Positions 1 through 6,167 of a stretch of 32,350 bases of DNA are shown here, in pieces. Position 1 is the stretch's first letter. The number at the start of each line of letters is the position of its first letter. The notes beneath the pieces are model-generated. The model ran no database searches. It was not told the origin of the DNA and worked only from the letters and a program-made list of their open reading frames with translations. Origin of the DNA: Bacteroidota bacterium (GTDB lineage: Bacteria > Bacteroidota > Bacteroidia > Bacteroidales > B18-G4); the NCBI GenBank assembly GCA_003648575.1, contig QMPN01000003.1, forward strand, positions 1 through 32,350, given 5' to 3'. The position numbers and the translations under genes were made by a program.

Positions 1-1
1 G

Positions 2-301
2 AATCCCACAAAAGGAAGTGAACAGCAGGGAGCACGGCCTGTGGTTGTTATTAGTGGGGATGTTTTGAACACCCATCTACCTATTGTGATCGTGTGTCCT
101 TTAACAACAAAAATTAAAAATTATAAGGGAAACATCATACTTGACCCTGATCAAAATACTGGTCTTTCAAAAAAGTCGGAGGTGATGGTATTCCATATAA
201 GGTCTATATCTAAAACCAGGCTTTTCAAAAAAACAGGAAGCATCACCCCCAATCAGTTGCTGCAGATCAAACAAGGCTTGGAGGACATACTTAGATATTG
301 A
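2..301 (+). CDS. MazF/PemK-family toxin, 5' end outside window
   Basis: This is the 3' part of a type II toxin-antitoxin toxin of the MazF/PemK endoribonuclease family, which cleaves mRNA at short sequence motifs. The open frame runs from the first bases of the window without a start. It begins with the family hallmark NPTKGSEQQGARPVVVIS, where the Arg of the ARP motif is one of the active-site residues. It continues with VCPLTTKIK, which holds the conserved Ser/Thr position, and ends with the usual strand and helix. About 99 residues are visible. Family members are about 105-120 residues, so only some 10 N-terminal residues are missing. The antitoxin gene would normally lie just upstream, outside the window. 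The TGA stop lies inside the left edge of an intergenic repeat (294-340). The family assignment is firm; activity and RNA target cannot be read from the sequence. Confidence 0.9.
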   Translation, partial: NPTKGSEQQGARPVVVISGDVLNTHLPIVIVCPLTTKIKNYKGNIILDPDQNTGLSKKSEVMVFHIRSISKTRLFKKTGSITPNQLLQIKQGLEDILRY

Positions 302-340
302 GCGATGTAGACGATTTAACGATGTAACGATGTGATTGTA
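294..340 (+). repeat. Dispersed octamer repeat, copy A (short)
   Basis: A run of 8-bp units of the form NCGATKTA begins with GATATTGA and overlaps the mazF stop codon. Its first 25 or so bases match, with one difference, the start of two longer copies at 3342-3493 and 5993-6167. After about 40 bp the similarity is lost. Confidence 0.75.
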
Positions 341-351
341 GAAGGTTAAGT

Positions 352-388
352 ACTTCTTCTCTCATCAATCGCCTTCGCCTTTCGCCCT
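352..388 (+). repeat. 24-bp direct repeat (copy 1) running into TCGCCTT heptamers
   Basis: Bases 352-375 recur at 854-877 with one mismatch, on either side of the ORF6N gene. From 368 the sequence becomes three near-identical 7-bp units (ATCGCCT, TCGCCTT, TCGCCCT). Confidence 0.6.
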
Positions 389-425
389 CTTCCAGGCACA
401 GATCATGAGATTCACGCCAACAAGG

Positions 426-788
426 TTATTCCATCAATACCCGACACGCTTTCTCTGAGTTCAGAACGCCGCTCAACATAGCAAGGCCCTGCTCTGTGAA
501 AGCAAATGGTAAATACCTTGTTCCTCCTCTCCCTTTTGAGGTAACATTTTGTGACCTCAAAGATTTCCATTCTTCTAGTGTTAGCTTAAACATGAAATCA
601 GGAGGAAATCTTCTAATATTACGCTTAACAGCTTGATTAAGTGTTTTTGTTTCAACATTGTAAAGAAGAGCGAGGTCGAAATCGAGCATCACCTTTTGGC
701 CTCTGACCTCAAATATCCTTGATTCGATCTTAAGTAGTTTCATTGGGTTACTGGTATGTTTCACAAATTTAAATGACCCTCTACTCAT
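426..788 (-). pseudogene. ORF6N-domain protein, probably C-terminally truncated
   Basis: ORF6N domains are DNA-binding modules found in phage and mobile-element proteins. The diagnostic core is clear: RGQKVMLDFDLALLYNVETK, then NIRRFPPDFMFKLT, SLRSQNVTSKGRGGTRYLPF and AFTEQGLAMLSGVLNSEKA. Family members normally continue with a segment like VNIAIMRAF and a further 50-150 residues. Here the frame ends after CRVLME, so the protein is cut right after the ORF6N core. The 120-residue frame starts at an ATG at 788. An internal ATG at 743 would give MKLLKIESR, which fits the usual family N-terminus better. The product is probably a remnant of a longer gene but could still be made. It sits between two copies of a 24-bp repeat and next to an IS200-type element, which fits an accessory region. 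Confidence 0.75.
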
Positions 789-827
789 TAATACCGAAAA
801 AGTAATAATGTCACACCTTAATCTATT

Positions 828-844
828 GCGCTCCTATGGAGCGC
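828..844. repeat. Perfect 7-bp hairpin GCGCTCC-TAT-GGAGCGC
   Basis: A perfect inverted repeat with a 3-base loop lies upstream of the ORF6N gene. No T-tract follows on either strand, so it does not look like an intrinsic terminator. It may be a REP-like or element-end palindrome. Confidence 0.5.
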
Positions 845-853
845 TTCCAAAAA

Positions 854-905
854 ACTTCTTCTCTCATCTATCGCCTTATTCATTCGACATTCTACATTGC
901 TCATT
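854..905 (+). repeat. 24-bp direct repeat (copy 2) followed by NNNCATT heptamers
   Basis: Bases 854-877 match 352-375 with one mismatch. Bases 878-905 are four 7-bp units, each ending in CATT (ATTCATT, CGACATT, CTACATT, GCTCATT). Confidence 0.55.
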
Positions 906-923
906 TAAAAGTCGAAAATGAAC

Positions 924-949
924 TACCTCGCAGCAGAGCTGACGAGGTA
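924..949. repeat. Right-end hairpin of the IS200-type element
   Basis: TACCTCG plus CAGC, an AGA loop, then GCTG, one bulged A and CGAGGTA give an 11-bp stem with a single bulge. An imperfect subterminal hairpin with an unpaired base is the usual TnpA recognition structure in this family. It overlaps the last base of the tnpA frame's stop region. Confidence 0.75.
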
Positions 950-1396
950 TCAAAACAAAGTTAGTTGCTGCTTATGAATTCTTTTATATTCCTTTTCCTT
1001 TCCTTGAGCTTTTACATATGCTTGTATGCTATCCTCATCTCCATGACGACCAACGGTATTGACATATAACCCCTTTGTCCAAAACTCACCTCCCCAAAGT
1101 TCCTGCTTAACCTCTGGATGAAGTTTGAAAATTTGCTTTGCTGTAATGCTTTTTACCGTTTGGATTATCCTTGTTGGACTCTGTATAGGAACACTCTGAA
1201 TCAAAAAATGGACATGCTCATTATCTGTACCTATCTCAATAAACGAAATTTCAAAACGCTTGGATATCTCAAGGCATATTTCTTTCAAACTTTTGTCAAC
1301 AGAGGCGCTGAATACAATTCTACGGTATTTTGCGGGACAGACAAAATGATACAATAAAACTGAAACGTTATGACTTTTATGAATAAATTCACTCAC
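950..1396 (-). CDS. tnpA: IS200-family transposase TnpA (Y1 HUH endonuclease)
   Basis: This 148-residue protein is a single-domain HUH transposase that cuts and joins single-stranded DNA at the element's hairpin ends. The HUH motif is HVHF, with metal-binding His61 and His63. The nucleophile is most likely Tyr127 in the helix QAYVKAQ, with Gln131 as the third metal ligand, as in TnpA of the IS200/IS605 group. The N-terminal YHFVCPAKYRR and the central WGGEFWTKGLYV segments are also typical. Length and motifs are complete, so the enzyme may be active. The only start that fits is GTG at 1396, because an in-frame TAA lies four codons upstream. A -7 element (1401-1408) sits a few bases before it, so the mRNA may have almost no leader. 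No TnpB gene accompanies it. Confidence 0.9.
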   Translation of the reverse strand: MSEFIHKSHNVSVLLYHFVCPAKYRRIVFSASVDKSLKEICLEISKRFEISFIEIGTDNEHVHFLIQSVPIQSPTRIIQTVKSITAKQIFKLHPEVKQELWGGEFWTKGLYVNTVGRHGDEDSIQAYVKAQGKEKEYKRIHKQQLTLF

Positions 1397-1400
1397 ATAA

Positions 1401-1408
1401 CAAAGTTA
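1401..1408 (-). promoter_or_regulatory. Bacteroidota -7 element TAACTTTG for tnpA
   Basis: A full match to TAnnTTTG on the minus strand ends five bases before the GTG start of tnpA. No clear -33 TTTG was found upstream, where the left-end hairpin lies. Confidence 0.35.
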
Positions 1409-1414
1409 AAATTA

Positions 1415-1456
1415 AATCTCGAAGCAGAGCTTCGGGGAACTAACCCCGGAGAGATT
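1415..1456. repeat. Left-end three-way palindrome of the IS200-type element
   Basis: The outer stem AATCTC/GAGATT (1415-1420 with 1451-1456) encloses hairpin CGAAGC-AGA-GCTTCG (1420-1434) and a second stem GGGG/CCCC around AACTAA (1434-1447). The outer stem and the first hairpin share base 1420, so they may be alternative folds. Confidence 0.6.
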
Positions 1457-1532
1457 AGAATTCACCAATCTTTTTTTCTTAGTGTTGGATATTAATTTTT
1501 GAACCTGCTATTTATCAAACGATTAAGATGTT

Positions 1533-2471
1533 TCATTTTTTGACTACAAATTTAATTGCATGGAATTTCTTAGTCTCATGGAGAAAAATGCGTAAAACAT
1601 ACACACCATTTTGAAACTGATTAGCGTTTATTGTAACCTGATCAATCTTATTCATCTTGGACGCTTTACATATTCTCCCTGTTGCATCAATTACCTGATA
1701 ATCTACCATATAATCTCCAATGAAGTCTCCAACTATTTTCGAATCAAGGGAAACAGGATTTGGAGCAATAGCTAAAGTATTATTGGCAAATACTTCATCT
1801 ATACTCAGATTAGTTCCAACGCATCCTGAAAACCAGGGGTTTCCATCCCAAATATAAATTTGATCATCATGGTAATAAAAACAATTCAACTCAAAATCAA
1901 TTTCAAATGTACTTGCACAAAACCAATCTGTTTCTATGGGCATCCTCATACTTCCAATACCTTCAACCCAGGTAGTATAACATTCTACTCCATTTGACAA
2001 ATATGAATATACAAGTAATTGTTTATGAGGAATGGTATTTATAACTAGCGTGGACGTATCGAGGCATACTAAATTATAAGAGTTATACCCATTTCCAAAA
2101 ATTTCAATTGTATCACCTGGTACAAGGGAAAAGTCATATAATAAGGATTCTGTATTATAGTAAGAATCTATGTAGAAAACCTCCTTCGTACTATTACTTA
2201 TGCGATAAGCACCAAGATAGCTCAATGTTGAATTATAAGGCGATCCTTGATAAAATTTAGTATAAGAAGTGCTATTAATAATAGTATCTCCTTGTGCAAC
2301 ATATGTAGTTGTTGAATAAAATAAATACGGAGGAAAAGGATCAGGCCAAAATCTTATCGAATACCATGTTGCACTATCTTGAGGAAAAGGCATATAATCT
2401 TGAGAGCTCAATTCCTTGGGAATTTGAAATAAAAAAATTAGTGTGACTAATAACACAATTAATCTTTTCAT
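1533..2471 (-). CDS. Secreted hypothetical protein with T9SS type A sorting domain
   Basis: The 312-residue protein has an N-terminal signal peptide (MKRLIVLLVTLIFLFQI) and a C-terminal T9SS sorting domain of about 75 residues. The sorting domain shows the usual order: APNPVS, then YQVIDATGR, then NGVYVLRI and a basic end at FVVKK. It is therefore expected to cross the inner membrane by Sec and the outer membrane by T9SS, where PorU would remove the domain. The middle part (about residues 25-230) is rich in Tyr, Ser and Thr, with several Cys and Trp, and I do not recognise it. The start at 2471 was preferred over an upstream ATG at 2519 because it places the signal peptide at the N-terminus. 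The gene and its surroundings look A/T-rich by eye compared with the rest of the window, which may indicate acquisition. The porU and porV genes lie 17 kb away. Confidence 0.8.
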   Translation of the reverse strand: MKRLIVLLVTLIFLFQIPKELSSQDYMPFPQDSATWYSIRFWPDPFPPYLFYSTTTYVAQGDTIINSTSYTKFYQGSPYNSTLSYLGAYRISNSTKEVFYIDSYYNTESLLYDFSLVPGDTIEIFGNGYNSYNLVCLDTSTLVINTIPHKQLLVYSYLSNGVECYTTWVEGIGSMRMPIETDWFCASTFEIDFELNCFYYHDDQIYIWDGNPWFSGCVGTNLSIDEVFANNTLAIAPNPVSLDSKIVGDFIGDYMVDYQVIDATGRICKASKMNKIDQVTINANQFQNGVYVLRIFLHETKKFHAIKFVVKK

Positions 2472-2852
2472 CGAAAAATTACTTTGAAGGTTTCCATTTA
2501 TATTATCAAAAGCAACCAAGTCATTCCTTTTTATAATTTATTTTTTCGAAATTCCCTATTTTATTATGGCATACTCCATAGCACACGATAATATCTCATT
2601 TGAGTCAAAAGGGGGTTTTATTTCTACCGAAGATATGAAATAATCAACTTCATGGATCATTTCGTGCACGTAGTAAGTTGTGCCAAACCAATGCTTCCCC
2701 TCTGGAAAGATATCAGCACATCAGTCTATAGCTTTATAGTATCCGGTTCTCTTTTTGTACTAAAGGAAAGTTGAGGGACACGGAAATTGCGCATTTATAA
2801 TCAGAAATGAGAAGTCACAAAAACCTTTTTCCCTTATCTTTATTCGACTGAA
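2472..2852. other. Gene-poor stretch with a decayed reading frame
   Basis: No intact gene is visible. The stretch is A/T-rich and contains one coding-like remnant on the minus strand (2556-2720). No clear terminator, RNA gene or tandem repeat was found in it. Confidence 0.5.
2556..2720 (-). pseudogene. Coding-like remnant, 54 codons, family unknown
   Basis: A minus-strand frame is open for 54 codons between two stops and reads like real protein: FPEGKHWFGTTYYVHEMIHE, later VEIKPPFDSNEIL, ending YAIIK. The first Met is residue 21, so no good start exists. It may be the end of a gene whose beginning was lost. I do not recognise the family, and chance is not excluded. Confidence 0.3.
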
Positions 2853-3305
2853 ATGGCAAACAGTATGGAAAACATCCATAAGCTCAGGAATGCATATTTC
2901 GAAATCTTTTCAAGTATAGTCTTCCTTCTGGGGATCGTACTATATCTCCAAAACATAGAAAGTGCTAAATATGTGCTTATCGCTGGGGCATCATTCCTGA
3001 CCGCCACCTATGTGCTGATATCATTGACCAAAGGAAGGATGCCAAAGTCAGCCGGGTACTTCGATACTGTCATCGACAGGCTTGTGCTCGACACCCTGGC
3101 CACGATAGTCATGACCAGCATGCTAAAAATGATCGGATCACTGACTTATCCCCTGCTAGAAGTCGGATTAGTCGTCATTGCATTCTGTCTTGCCTTTATG
3201 ATTTACAATAAATTCATACTCAAGAGCAATTATGGATGGAACCTTGTGTTTCTGACAAGGATTCTGTGTATAAGCTGCATTGGCCTATATCTTGTTTATG
3301 TATAA
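2853..3305 (+). CDS. Small multi-pass membrane protein, unknown function
   Basis: The 150-residue protein has four to five hydrophobic segments (about residues 17-34, 39-58, 78-95, 98-117 and 130-149) separated by short polar loops such as LTKGRMPKSAGYFD. It has no signal peptide and no domain I recognise. The start at 2853 is the first ATG of the frame; Met5 is an alternative. The gene stands alone, with decayed sequence upstream and a repeat downstream. A TATCTTTA sequence at 2835-2842, one base off the -7 consensus, could drive it. By length and topology it could be a small inner-membrane protein of the DoxX or DUF type, but no motif supports a choice. Confidence 0.7.
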   Translation: MANSMENIHKLRNAYFEIFSSIVFLLGIVLYLQNIESAKYVLIAGASFLTATYVLISLTKGRMPKSAGYFDTVIDRLVLDTLATIVMTSMLKMIGSLTYPLLEVGLVVIAFCLAFMIYNKFILKSNYGWNLVFLTRILCISCIGLYLVYV

Positions 3306-3341
3306 ACAGGCCGCTCCTTAAATTTTTATCTACTCCATTGT

Positions 3342-3493
3342 CCCGCTGGCGGGGATATTGAACGATGTAGACGATTTACCGATGTAACGATTTAGCGATG
3401 TAGCGATTTGGTGAAGGGATTGGATTTGAAGACCAAAGAACAAACACCCAGAACCCAGAACCTAGAACACAACATCTACTTAATACCCAAGTA
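3342..3493 (+). repeat. Dispersed 7/8-mer repeat, copy B
   Basis: The copy opens with a hairpin CCCGC-TG-GCGGG, then GATATTGA and a run of 8-bp units (ACGATGTA, ACGATTTA, CCGATGTA, GCGATGTA, GCGATTTG). It goes on with a unique 30-bp spacer, heptamers CCCAGAA-CCCAGAA-CCTAGAA (3447-3467), and ends at CTTAATACCCAAGTA. Copy C at 5993-6167 is nearly identical but longer by one 17-bp and one 8-bp block, as expected from slippage of tandem units. Confidence 0.85.
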
Positions 3494-3545
3494 CCCCAGC
3501 TGACGCATTCTATGATAATTCCAAATTTAATTTATAATTAATTAG

Positions 3546-3707
3546 ATCCCATATATGCGAGGGATACTGGGACAGTATATATTTGTTATTCCTGACAAGA
3601 ATGCGGTAGTAGTTCGACTGGGACACAAACGAAGCTCAGAATATGCAGGCCATCATCCCCAGGATGTAATTGACTATCTTGACGGAGCTTTCAGCATCCT
3701 GCACTAA
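3546..3707 (+). pseudogene. C-terminal remnant of a serine hydrolase (beta-lactamase family)
   Basis: A 53-codon open stretch begins right after an in-frame TAG and ends at its own TAA. It encodes IPYMRGILGQYIFVIPDKNA, then VVVRLGHKRS and VIDYLDGAFSILH. This is the typical extreme C-terminus of Bacteroidota serine hydrolases of the class C beta-lactamase/penicillin-binding-protein-like family (the conserved GxxGQYxxVxPxxxxxVVRxG strand). The catalytic SxxK and YxN parts, some 300-400 residues, are absent. Upstream sequence is the repeat copy B, so the body of the gene was deleted or replaced. The stop overlaps the stop of the convergent phospholipase gene by three bases, a tight convergent junction. 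Confidence 0.7.
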
Positions 3708-5938
3708 AACCAGAAGCCCAGGTTAAGAAAAAACATCGGTTTGGGATTAAGATTTGAGCCCATCACACTGATTTCGACAGGACCAATAAAGCTGTCATAA
3801 CTGGCGGTAAGGCCATACCCTAAGATATAATTCTCCGGCTTCCAGACTTCTCCAAAATCAAGTTCATTTGATCCTCCATCAGCCCGAAGGGTTAGATAAA
3901 TCTTCTTAATGACCTGGTATTGCATCTTCATCCTTAATATTGCAGTATGCATCCCAAAACTTTGAATAAACTTGAGGCCGGTAAATGGGAGGTGGGTTTC
4001 AAGATAATTTGAGGTATTTAATCCACCTAAAGAGAAATTGTGATGTACCGGGGGTACCTGATCGCCCCTTATGGTTGATCCAAGGAAAACTCCAGGTTGA
4101 AAGGTGAATTTCTTACTCAAGGAGAAATTGTGATCGCTCTTCAGGTATACGACAAAGGAATTTGTAAAAAGTTCCTGTGAAAAATTCTTTGATAAAGGCA
4201 TGACATATTCAATCCTCAGGCTGGAATTAAAGCCTTTTGTCGGGAAATAAGCCTTGTTACGGGTATCAGCATATATGGTAGTAAAAACGGTACCATAACT
4301 TGAGAAATCGTCATATTTATCAAGAGTGGTGTCGATGGAAATACTTTGTTTGAACTGGAAATACTCATAGTCAAATCCCAGCCTGAAAGCATATTGGTTT
4401 TTCAGCTTTTGTTCGGCGAAAACCGTTCCTTTATAATTATTAAAAGTAAACTCATTCACCTTCACATCCTTATCATAGTCGTTAAATTTAAACGAAAAGA
4501 AATCGATCATAGCCCCAACCCCCGGTTTTGCACCATTATCCATCATATACAAGGCTCTAACCCTCCAGTTTGTCCCCAGGACAAGATCTGCAAATAGTTT
4601 TGTGCTTTTTCCGAGTACATTTCTGAACGCTCCGTTTAGCAGTAAACTCCCATTATAATCATTGTCATAATGTACACCTGCAGAAACATAACCGGGAGCG
4701 GCCGGTTTAACTTTGACTACCAGATCTGCACCATGTTCCTTTCCTTTCAGTTCATAGAAAACGTACTCGAAAAACTTGGTGCCATAGGTTAATCTGATCA
4801 GCTCTTGCAGATGTTCCAGCGATATCTTTGAATCAGCAATTCCTTCGAAAATTCCTTCGAAATACTTACGTGGAACTTTTTCATATCCTTCAAAATAAAT
4901 ATCATTGATATAGATGGAATCCAGCGGAACTGTTTCAAATTTTCCTACCGGTCTGTATTCAATGGCATTCAAGGAATCGGCCAGCGCTTTGATCTCATCA
5001 AAATGCTGCCGTCCGATCTGCTCACCAATAGCAATAATGGAATCATAGTCATTGAAGTCCATCATGCCATATTCCATCTTCATATGCACGTACAGGTCTG
5101 TATTCGAATAACCCTCTTCATTGGCATCGACCCGGTGATAAGCAATAATCTGATCAAGTATGGCGGTGAGGGAGTTCAATTCTTCCTTTGTTCTGCTCAG
5201 CCCGGACTGCACATCACCACCAACGATAATTTCGGCTCCCATCTCTTTTATCGGCATAACCGGGTAATTATTCACGACCCCTCCATCAACCAGGTAGTAG
5301 CCTTCATAATCTGTTGGCGCAAAATATCCGGGAATCGACATGCTGGCCCTCACGGCCAGGGCAAGGTCTCCTTCGGTAAGCACCACTTCTTTGCCGTTGA
5401 GAAGGTCTGTTCCAATGCATAAAAAGGGTGTCTGTAGTTCAGAAAAATCAGTTACTTCATAAGCGGGCGAAAAGTAATAGTTCAGTAAAAGGTTTGCCTC
5501 TTGCCCGGTATAAAGAGAAGGGCTGATGGCCACCTTTTTATTCTTTATCGGCAGGGTAACAATAAATTTCTCTCCAAAAACTTTTTCCTCGTAAGCGAGG
5601 TATTTGCGGTCCATTTTATCCTTGAGGTTATTGTCCCAATTCTGATCTCTGATTAATTGAGCAATGGTATCAGGATGATAGCCAATGGCATACAGCCCTC
5701 CAATAAGCGCACCTATGCTGCTGCCACCAATGTAATCGATCTTGAGGCCGGCCTCCTGGATCACCCTCAACAGGCCTATGTATGCAAAACCCTTTGCTCC
5801 ACCTCCGCTAAGTACGAGGCCAACAGTAGGTCTTTTACTTTTCCCTGGATTTTCGTTTTCCTGGGCTGATAATTGGTGGAATGGAAACAGAAAACTTAAA
5901 AGAAGGATTGCAATTAAACATGTTATTCTGCTACGCAT
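3704..5938 (-). CDS. Patatin-like phospholipase with outer-membrane barrel domain
   Basis: The 744-residue protein joins a patatin lipid acyl hydrolase to an Omp85-type region, the layout of PlpD-like proteins. Residues 1-25 form a signal peptide. The patatin domain (about 37-300) has the oxyanion loop LSGGGAKG (43-50), the nucleophile elbow GGSSIG with Ser74, and the catalytic Asp in LVDGG (Asp218), so the Ser-Asp dyad is intact. A POTRA-like segment follows (about 335-410, SIYINDIYFEGYEKVPRKYF). The rest is a beta-barrel rich in alternating aromatic strands, ending in NLGFWF with a terminal Phe as in outer-membrane barrels. It probably cleaves phospholipids at or beyond the outer membrane. 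The gene appears to stand alone, with repeats at both flanks. Substrate is unknown. Confidence 0.9.
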   Translation of the reverse strand: MRSRITCLIAILLLSFLFPFHQLSAQENENPGKSKRPTVGLVLSGGGAKGFAYIGLLRVIQEAGLKIDYIGGSSIGALIGGLYAIGYHPDTIAQLIRDQNWDNNLKDKMDRKYLAYEEKVFGEKFIVTLPIKNKKVAISPSLYTGQEANLLLNYYFSPAYEVTDFSELQTPFLCIGTDLLNGKEVVLTEGDLALAVRASMSIPGYFAPTDYEGYYLVDGGVVNNYPVMPIKEMGAEIIVGGDVQSGLSRTKEELNSLTAILDQIIAYHRVDANEEGYSNTDLYVHMKMEYGMMDFNDYDSIIAIGEQIGRQHFDEIKALADSLNAIEYRPVGKFETVPLDSIYINDIYFEGYEKVPRKYFEGIFEGIADSKISLEHLQELIRLTYGTKFFEYVFYELKGKEHGADLVVKVKPAAPGYVSAGVHYDNDYNGSLLLNGAFRNVLGKSTKLFADLVLGTNWRVRALYMMDNGAKPGVGAMIDFFSFKFNDYDKDVKVNEFTFNNYKGTVFAEQKLKNQYAFRLGFDYEYFQFKQSISIDTTLDKYDDFSSYGTVFTTIYADTRNKAYFPTKGFNSSLRIEYVMPLSKNFSQELFTNSFVVYLKSDHNFSLSKKFTFQPGVFLGSTIRGDQVPPVHHNFSLGGLNTSNYLETHLPFTGLKFIQSFGMHTAILRMKMQYQVIKKIYLTLRADGGSNELDFGEVWKPENYILGYGLTASYDSFIGPVEISVMGSNLNPKPMFFLNLGFWF

Positions 5939-5992
5939 GAAGTCAGGTGTTTAATGCTATGCAAGATATAAAAAATGCCCATATTAACTCCA

Positions 5993-6167
5993 CGCTGGCG
6001 GGGATATTGAACGATGTAGACGATTTAACGATGTAGACGATTTACCGATGTAACGATTTAGCGATGTAGCGATTTGGTGATTTGGTGAAGGGATTGGATT
6101 TGAAGACCGAAGAACAAACACCCAGAACCCAGAACCTGGAACCCAACATCTACTTAATACCCAAGTA
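5993..6167 (+). repeat. Dispersed 7/8-mer repeat, copy C (longest)
   Basis: This copy has the same order as copy B: CGCTGGCGGGGATATTGA, octamer units, a spacer starting GTGAAGGGATTGG, heptamers CCCAGAA-CCCAGAA-CCTGGAA (6121-6141) and CTTAATACCCAAGTA. It has an extra ACGATTTA+ACGATGTAG block and an extra GTGATTTG. The last 18 bases are the final codons and stop of the amidohydrolase gene. Confidence 0.85.

Larger units (their letters stand above)
924..1456 (-). mobile_element. IS200/IS605-type single-gene element
   Basis: The element is a lone Y1 transposase gene bracketed by a structured palindrome at each end, as in the IS200 group. These move as single-stranded DNA and leave no target duplication. 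The right-end hairpin (924-949) directly follows the transposase stop. The left-end structure (1415-1456) directly precedes its start. Both ends share the core GCAGAGC around an AGA loop. Exact cleavage sites and outer limits cannot be set from one copy. Confidence 0.7.

Noticed and set aside
294..340. Short evenly spaced repeats suggestive of a CRISPR array
   Set aside because: The units are 7-8 bp and contiguous, with no 25-40 bp spacers and no cas genes nearby.
828..844. Intrinsic terminator at the GCGCTCC hairpin
   Set aside because: No T-tract follows the stem on either strand.
1118..1357. Plus-strand frame of 79 codons
   Set aside because: It lies wholly antisense to the transposase gene, which has clear catalytic motifs; the frame has no recognisable sequence.
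3576..3583. TATATTTG as a promoter at this place
   Set aside because: It lies inside the serine hydrolase remnant's codons (YIF) and no gene starts downstream on the plus strand.
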